From NCBI GenBank assembly GCA_005790965.1, contig SXTL01000043.1:1-19090 (forward strand): DNA of 19,090 bases, written 5' to 3'. Of this stretch, positions 16,301-19,090 are shown piece by piece. Below the pieces are notes generated by a model. That model searched no databases. It worked only from the letters and a program-made list of their open reading frames with translations, and was not told the origin of the DNA. The position numbers and the translations under genes were made by a program. The DNA is from Burkholderiales bacterium (lineage in GTDB: Bacteria > Pseudomonadota > Gammaproteobacteria > Burkholderiales > Thiobacillaceae). Position 1 is the stretch's first letter, and each line of letters begins with the position of its first letter.

Positions 16301-16841
16301 TGCGTTGCGGGTGATTGGGGTCAAGCAATTCCCGGTTTTCAATGTAGAGCAGGGTGTTGGCAATGACCGGCGGAATGTCCTCGAAACGGGCGTAGTGACG
16401 GCGTGGCTGGGGCAGGCTGAACAAGGTCTCTTGATTACAGCCACGCAGGGTCACGCCCGCTACCGATTTTTCGTTGTAAGGCAGAAACAGGCCGAGGGCA
16501 CCGACCCGATTCATATCGTCGGAGATGCGCGCCTGCTTGGCCAGGACATAGCCGCGTTGGGTGAGCCGCTCGGTGAAATAAGGAATGCGGTTGTAGCCAA
16601 GGCGAACATCGTACGGGCCCGTGCCGGGAAAGCGAATCTGCTCGCTGGGGCCGTCCCGCACCTCCCAGTTCAGGCGCTTGCCATAGCCAGCCAGCAACAA
16701 AGCCTGAAACGGCGAGGCGATCATCTCGTAGGCGGCGATCAAGGCCGCAACAAAGAAGGCCAGGCCAACAACCCACCAAGGCCAGCGCCGTTTCGGGCGC
16801 ACAGGGCGGGGAGGCTCCAGGGGAATGTATTGGGATTTCAT
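13362..16841 (-). CDS. Large divergent class A penicillin-binding protein (GT51 transglycosylase plus transpeptidase)
   Basis: About 1159 residues from the ATG at 16841, where AGGA sits eight bases upstream; an ATG at 16865 overlaps the hemF stop. After a Pro/Arg-rich cytoplasmic tip, one membrane anchor (about 20-43) puts the rest in the periplasm. The GT51 region keeps the first catalytic Glu (Glu168, in LLYIENREL where typical enzymes have ED), GGST (209-212) and a QSYLN motif (261-265). The usual RKxxE motif is only recognisable as RAYID. The transpeptidase has SSAK (Ser499/Lys502), SVN (605-607) and KTGT (924-927), so penicillin-reactive acylation looks intact. SVN and KTGT are about 319 residues apart, far more than in E. 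coli PBP1b. The last roughly 144 residues are a low-complexity Ala/Lys then Pro-rich tail ending PEYEYLF. It probably polymerises and crosslinks peptidoglycan; the glycosyltransferase activity is uncertain. Confidence 0.88.
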   Translation of the reverse strand: MKSQYIPLEPPRPVRPKRRWPWWVVGLAFFVAALIAAYEMIASPFQALLLAGYGKRLNWEVRDGPSEQIRFPGTGPYDVRLGYNRIPYFTERLTQRGYVLAKQARISDDMNRVGALGLFLPYNEKSVAGVTLRGCNQETLFSLPQPRRHYARFEDIPPVIANTLLYIENRELLDPNHPQRNPAVEWDRFAQAVLEKAVQVVQPGRNVPGGSTLATQIEKYRHSPDGLTLSGGDKLGQMASASLRAYIDGTDTRATRRRLVQSYLNTVPLSAAAGHGEVIGTADALDAWFGLDFDEVNRLVRGPAITAASARAYKHVLALLIAQRRPSFYLISDRAQLEVQANTHLRLLAKAGIITPEIRDLALDAKLEFRKPTPAKADKALTFVENKAANALRAEITRQLGLAQLYDLDRLDLNVDTTLHANAQRAVTQQLKRLNDPAAVQEMGLYGHYLLEPDDDLSKIIFSFTLHELTADGAVVRIQADNLNQPFDINQGAKLDMGSSAKLRTLITYLEIIADLHKQYAGQTPAKLAKISVPAKDVLTAWVINYLRSPGNHSLKATLEAAMGRRYSANPAEGFYTGGGVHHFNNFHREDNHKVMDMWEATRNSVNLPFIRLMRDIIHHLTYRAPSTAARVLADVNDPKRDTYLVKFADSEGRAFLARFHKKYRDLTPAQIDDSLLNHLAAHPKRLAAVFRYLQPQADLSTFTGLMRGRLVKPGAYDDKDMAYLYETYGPEKFNLADRGYITQIHPLELWLAAYLRQHPGTKWEELVKRSGRERVEVYDWLFKTGRKNTQDSRIQSLMEIESFQELHKRWRKLGYPFNSLVPSYATAIGSSADRPAALAEMMGVIRNNGVKLPAVSIKQLEFGADTPYHTVFRRTPPKAEAIFNPSVAETVRKALLDVVQEGTARRIKGAFPTAEGELAIGGKTGTGDHRMQVIGAGGRIIEEKVMNRVATFAFFMGERYFGVITAFVPGEQAGNYHFTSGLPVQLLKTMAPILRPLVLGAENAELPWEAQVRAFDAEAKAEAQARAEAKAAASKLAPPLKPAAATTAKPVGKPAPAQPALAPKKPQTPPAAATPTPQTLPARPAQALPAPAPLRVEPATPRREPLLSPPPQARPLPSPPPSEMAAPRTPQTPPPPAPEERRPRTPNPWVSPEYEYLF
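13431..13514 (+). repeat. Two potential G-quadruplex sequences in the 3' part of the PBP gene
   Basis: On the plus strand, which is the template strand for the PBP gene, four runs of at least four G (13431-13436, 13438-13442, 13448-13451, 13459-13462) are separated by loops of 1, 5 and 7 bases. A second set with runs of at least three G spans 13493-13514, with loops of 2, 3 and 1. Both lie in the codons of the Pro-rich tail, so they may be a by-product of CCC/CCG codons. Confidence 0.5.
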
Positions 16842-16849
16842 TGCAAGGG

Positions 16850-16853
16850 TCCT
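16850..16853 (-). promoter_or_regulatory. Ribosome-binding site deciding the PBP start
   Basis: The minus strand has AGGA eight bases before the ATG at 16841. The upstream ATG at 16865, which forms TAATG with the hemF stop, has only a C-rich stretch before it. This favours the shorter protein starting MKSQYIPLEP. Confidence 0.5.
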
Positions 16854-16864
16854 GTGGCCGCGCA

Positions 16865-17806
16865 TTATGGGGGCATGACGCGCTCGCTGAGCCAGTCTCG
16901 GGGTTTAAGGAAGACTTCATAGAGGCGGGCTTCGGCTGAGCCGGGCTCCGGGTGCCAGTCGTAGCGCCATTTCACCTGTGGCGGCAGCGACATCAGGATG
17001 GCCTCGGTACGGCCTCCCGATTGCAAGCCGAACAAGGTGCCACGGTCGAAGACCAGGTTGAACTCCACATAGCGGCCACGCCGGTAGGCCTGAAAATCGC
17101 GCTCGCGTTCGCCATAGGGCGTGTCCTTGCGGCGTTCAAGAATGGGCTCATAAGCGGGCAGGAAATGCTCGCCGACCCTCCGCGTGAGTTCAAAGCAATG
17201 GTCAAAGCCGCCGGCGTTAAGGTCGTCATAAAACAAGCCGCCGATGCCGCGCGGTTCGTTGCGATGCTTGAGGAAGAAATAGCGATCGCACCACGCTTTG
17301 TAGTCGGCGTGGACCTCGGCGCCAAAGGGCTCGAGGGCGGCAAAACCGGTTTGGTGAAAATGCTGTGCGTCGGCCTCGAAACCGTAATACGGGGTCAAGT
17401 CCATGCCGCCGCCAAACCACCAGATCGGTGCCTGGCCGTCTTGGGTGGCGATAAAAAAACGCACATTCAGGTGCACGGTTGGCGCATACGGGTTGCGGGG
17501 ATGCAGTACCAGCGAGACCCCCATGGCTTCCCATGGCCGGCCGGCGAGTTCGGGCCGATGCGCTGTGGCCGAGGGCGGCAGTTGCAGGCCTTTGACATGA
17601 GAAAAGTTCACCCCGCCCCGTTCGAACACCGTCCCTTCTTCAATCAGGCAGCTTAGGCCACCGCCCCCTTCAGGGCGCGTCCAGGCGTCGCGGCGGAAGG
17701 CTTGGCCATCTAAGGATTCGAGGCGGGAGACGATGCGTACCTGCAGATCTTGCAGGAAGGCTTTGACCCGCTCAGCGTCGGGTTGGTCGAAGAGGGCGTT
17801 TGGCAC
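16865..17806 (-). CDS. hemF: Oxygen-dependent coproporphyrinogen III oxidase
   Basis: A 313-residue cytoplasmic enzyme (from a GTG at 17806) that uses O2 to convert two propionate side chains of coproporphyrinogen III to vinyl groups in late heme synthesis. The family signature is present as KAWCDRYFFLKHRNEPRGIG followed by GLFYDDL. GVNFSHVKG, the Gly-rich WWFGGGMDLTPYYGFE and GRYVEFNLVFDRGTLFGLQ are also present. The frame stays open upstream to a GTG at 17878, but that would run into tsaC by 23 bases, and the added residues (rich in Pro, Ala, Cys) do not look like the family. The GTG at 17806 sits about 8 bases after a promoter-like -10, so the mRNA may have no leader. It lies 49 bases after tsaC and is followed by the PBP gene. 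Confidence 0.95.
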   Translation of the reverse strand: MPNALFDQPDAERVKAFLQDLQVRIVSRLESLDGQAFRRDAWTRPEGGGGLSCLIEEGTVFERGGVNFSHVKGLQLPPSATAHRPELAGRPWEAMGVSLVLHPRNPYAPTVHLNVRFFIATQDGQAPIWWFGGGMDLTPYYGFEADAQHFHQTGFAALEPFGAEVHADYKAWCDRYFFLKHRNEPRGIGGLFYDDLNAGGFDHCFELTRRVGEHFLPAYEPILERRKDTPYGERERDFQAYRRGRYVEFNLVFDRGTLFGLQSGGRTEAILMSLPPQVKWRYDWHPEPGSAEARLYEVFLKPRDWLSERVMPP

Positions 17807-17813
17807 GGCGCGG

Positions 17814-17841
17814 ATTGTAGCGGGTTTTGGCCCGCTGTCAG
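17814..17841 (-). promoter_or_regulatory. Candidate sigma-70 promoter of hemF
   Basis: On the minus strand CTGACA (plus 17836-17841) and TACAAT (plus 17814-17819) are 16 bases apart. Each matches the consensus at five of six positions. It is the best promoter match I found in the window. Transcription would start near 17807-17806, at or next to the hemF GTG codon. Confidence 0.55.
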
Positions 17842-17847
17842 CGACAG
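17819..17847. repeat. Two abutting inverted repeats within the hemF promoter
   Basis: AGCGGG (17819-17824) and CCCGCT (17831-17836) form a perfect 6-bp inverted repeat around TTTTGG and fill the -35/-10 spacer. CTGTC (17835-17839) and GACAG (17843-17847) form a second one around AGC and cover the -35. Neither is followed by a T tract on either strand, so they do not look like terminators; an operator is possible. Confidence 0.45.
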
Positions 17848-17855
17848 GGCACGAC

Positions 17856-18395
17856 TTAGCGCCGCACAAGGGTGCCACTCAACGGATTAAGCACGGTCGA
17901 GGGCCGCCGCCGCCGGCCCACCCGGCCAGGCAGAACGCGTACTTGAGCGCCGAACAAGGCCCGGCACGCCGCCGCGGTGCGCAGGGCGCGCTGCCCGCTC
18001 CGGTTGGCGCTGGTCGAGACCAAGGCCATGCCGGCAGCGCTGCAAACCTGGCGGGCATCCGGGTGCGCGGTGATGCGCACGGCGATGGTCGAGTGTCTTC
18101 CCGTCAACCAGCGCGGGCAGCGCTGACGGGTGGGCAGCAACAAGGTTGTGGGGCCGGGCCAGTAAAGGCCTAGGTCAAGCTCGGGCGGCAAGGGTGCAAG
18201 GTAAGGGCGCAATTGCGCGAGATCGCTGGCAATCAGGATCAGGCCTTTGGCTTGCGGGCGGCCCTTCAAGCGCAGGATACGCTGCACGGCCGCGCGGTTA
18301 CGCGGATCGCAACCCAGGCCAAAGCAGGACTCGGTAGCGTAAGCGATGACGCCGCCGAGCCGGAGGTGGCGCTGCAAGGCGCGGTCGCCCGGCAT
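17856..18395 (-). CDS. tsaC: TsaC/YrdC-type threonylcarbamoyl-AMP synthase
   Basis: A 179-residue cytoplasmic enzyme that makes threonylcarbamoyl-AMP from threonine, bicarbonate and ATP, the activated group later put on A37 of ANN-decoding tRNAs (t6A). It is close in length to E. coli TsaC (190 residues) and lacks the extra C-terminal domain of Sua5. Recognisable parts are IAYATESCFGLGCDPRN (17-33), LKGRPQAKGLILIASD (43-58), YWPGPTTLLLP, RWLTGR and STSANRSG (127-134). In the first motif Ala20 stands where E. coli has the Pro of YPTE. The ATG at 18395 lies four bases after the purD stop and has no clear ribosome-binding site. The frame is open further upstream but only over purD. It is probably co-transcribed with purD. 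Confidence 0.92.
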   Translation of the reverse strand: MPGDRALQRHLRLGGVIAYATESCFGLGCDPRNRAAVQRILRLKGRPQAKGLILIASDLAQLRPYLAPLPPELDLGLYWPGPTTLLLPTRQRCPRWLTGRHSTIAVRITAHPDARQVCSAAGMALVSTSANRSGQRALRTAAACRALFGAQVRVLPGRVGRRRRPSTVLNPLSGTLVRR

Positions 18396-18399
18396 GGGT

Positions 18400-19090
18400 T
18401 TATTTGATGGCGCGCCAGCCAATATCAGAGCGCATCTGACAGCCCTCGAACTGGACGGCGCGAGCCAGGCTATAGGCGCGTTGCTGGGCCGACTTGACCG
18501 TGTCGCCCAGCGCCGTTGCACACAGCACGCGGCCGCCGCTGGTCAGCAGTTGCCCGTCTTGCAGGGTCGTGCCAGCGTGGAACACCACGGCATCGTCGGT
18601 CGGCGCCGGCAGGCCGGTGATGGCGTCGCCTTTTCTTGGACTGTCGGGATACCCGGCGGCGGCCAGCACAATGCCCAGCGCCACGCGCCGGTCCCACTCG
18701 GCCTCGACTTGGTCGAGCCGCTGCTCGAATGCCGCTTCCATCAGCGTGACCAAATCAGTCTTCAAGCGCATCAAGATCGGCTGGGTTTCCGGGTCACCCA
18801 TGCGGCAGTTGAACTCCAGCACGCCCATGCGGCCGTCGGCCGTAATCATCAGCCCGGCATACAAAAAGCCGGTGAAGGGAATACCCTCGGCCTTCATGCC
18901 GTTCATCACCGGCCGAATGACCTCGCGCATCGCCTTGGCGTGGATTTCCGGCGTTACCACCGGCGCCGGCGAATAGGCGCCCAGACCGCCCGTATTGGGG
19001 CCGAGATCGCCGTCATAGGCACGCTTGTGGTCCTGAGCGCCGCCGAACAGGACGGCGCGCTGGCCGTCGCAGAGGGCGAACAGGGAGCCC
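18400..19090 (-). CDS. purD: Phosphoribosylamine--glycine ligase, 3' part (runs off the right edge)
   Basis: The frame is open from the right edge to a TAA at 18400 and gives about the last 229 residues of a roughly 425-residue enzyme. Purine-synthesis PurD (GAR synthetase) joins glycine to 5-phosphoribosylamine using ATP. The ATP-grasp region is clear: AQDHKRAYDGDLGPNTGGLG, then AYSPAPVVTPEI, TGFLYAGLMIT and LEFNCRMGDPETQPIL, the last carrying metal- and ATP-binding residues. The C-terminal part ends DIGWRAIK. tsaC begins four bases after the stop, so the two are very likely one transcript. purD upstream of hemF is a familiar betaproteobacterial neighbourhood; tsaC is an extra gene between them. 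Confidence 0.96.
   Translation of the reverse strand, partial: GSLFALCDGQRAVLFGGAQDHKRAYDGDLGPNTGGLGAYSPAPVVTPEIHAKAMREVIRPVMNGMKAEGIPFTGFLYAGLMITADGRMGVLEFNCRMGDPETQPILMRLKTDLVTLMEAAFEQRLDQVEAEWDRRVALGIVLAAAGYPDSPRKGDAITGLPAPTDDAVVFHAGTTLQDGQLLTSGGRVLCATALGDTVKSAQQRAYSLARAVQFEGCQMRSDIGWRAIK

Noticed and set aside
17806..17878. Longer hemF starting at a GTG at 17878
   Set aside because: It would overlap tsaC, contains the candidate promoter in its coding region and adds residues unlike the HemF N-terminus.

Overview
This is about 19 kb of a chromosome that looks betaproteobacterial. By eye it is GC-rich, roughly 60%. The evidence is the gene families (Mpl, YqiA, oxygen-dependent HemF, a TonB/ExbB pair) and the gene order (mpl-yqiA-rnb-tonB beside a divergent exbB; purD next to hemF; hemA-prfA). 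I cannot name a genus. HemF needs O2, so the organism tolerates or uses oxygen. Mpl and TonB/ExbB imply a Gram-negative envelope.

Layout. Positions 1-465 (minus) hold the 5' part of an exbB/tolQ-type gene that runs off the left edge. Reading away from it on the plus strand is a tightly packed cluster: mpl (615-1958), yqiA (1958-2509), an RNB-domain exoribonuclease (2512-4380), tonB (about 4425-5288) and then fbp (5353-6354). fbp converges with prmC (6345-7184, minus), and its terminator lies inside the last codons of prmC. A small secreted protein of unknown function (7224-7742, minus) precedes prmC. Next comes a plus-strand pair: an MMPL/RND-type exporter (about 7834-10143) and a secreted DUF4412/LolA-like protein (10140-10913), joined by an ATGA overlap. 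From 10942 to the right edge all genes are on the minus strand. In order of transcription they are purD (3' part), tsaC, hemF, a large divergent class A penicillin-binding protein, hemA and prfA.

How the genes work together. mpl recycles cell-wall tripeptide and the large PBP builds or crosslinks peptidoglycan. ExbB and TonB belong to a proton-driven outer-membrane energising system. hemA and hemF are an early and a late step of tetrapyrrole synthesis. prfA encodes RF1, and prmC encodes the enzyme that methylates the Gln of its GGQ motif. In many bacteria hemA-prfA-prmC is one operon. Here the three genes keep their order and strand, but the exporter pair and the small secreted gene lie between prfA and prmC.

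Most of the window is housekeeping DNA. I see no CRISPR array, transposase, phage gene, tRNA or rRNA. The points most worth a second look are the MMPL plus secreted-partner pair inside the split hemA-prfA-prmC cluster, the divergent PBP with its long Pro/Ala tail, the palindromic and possibly leaderless hemF promoter, and the fbp terminator embedded in prmC. No stretch longer than about 150 bases lacks a gene.
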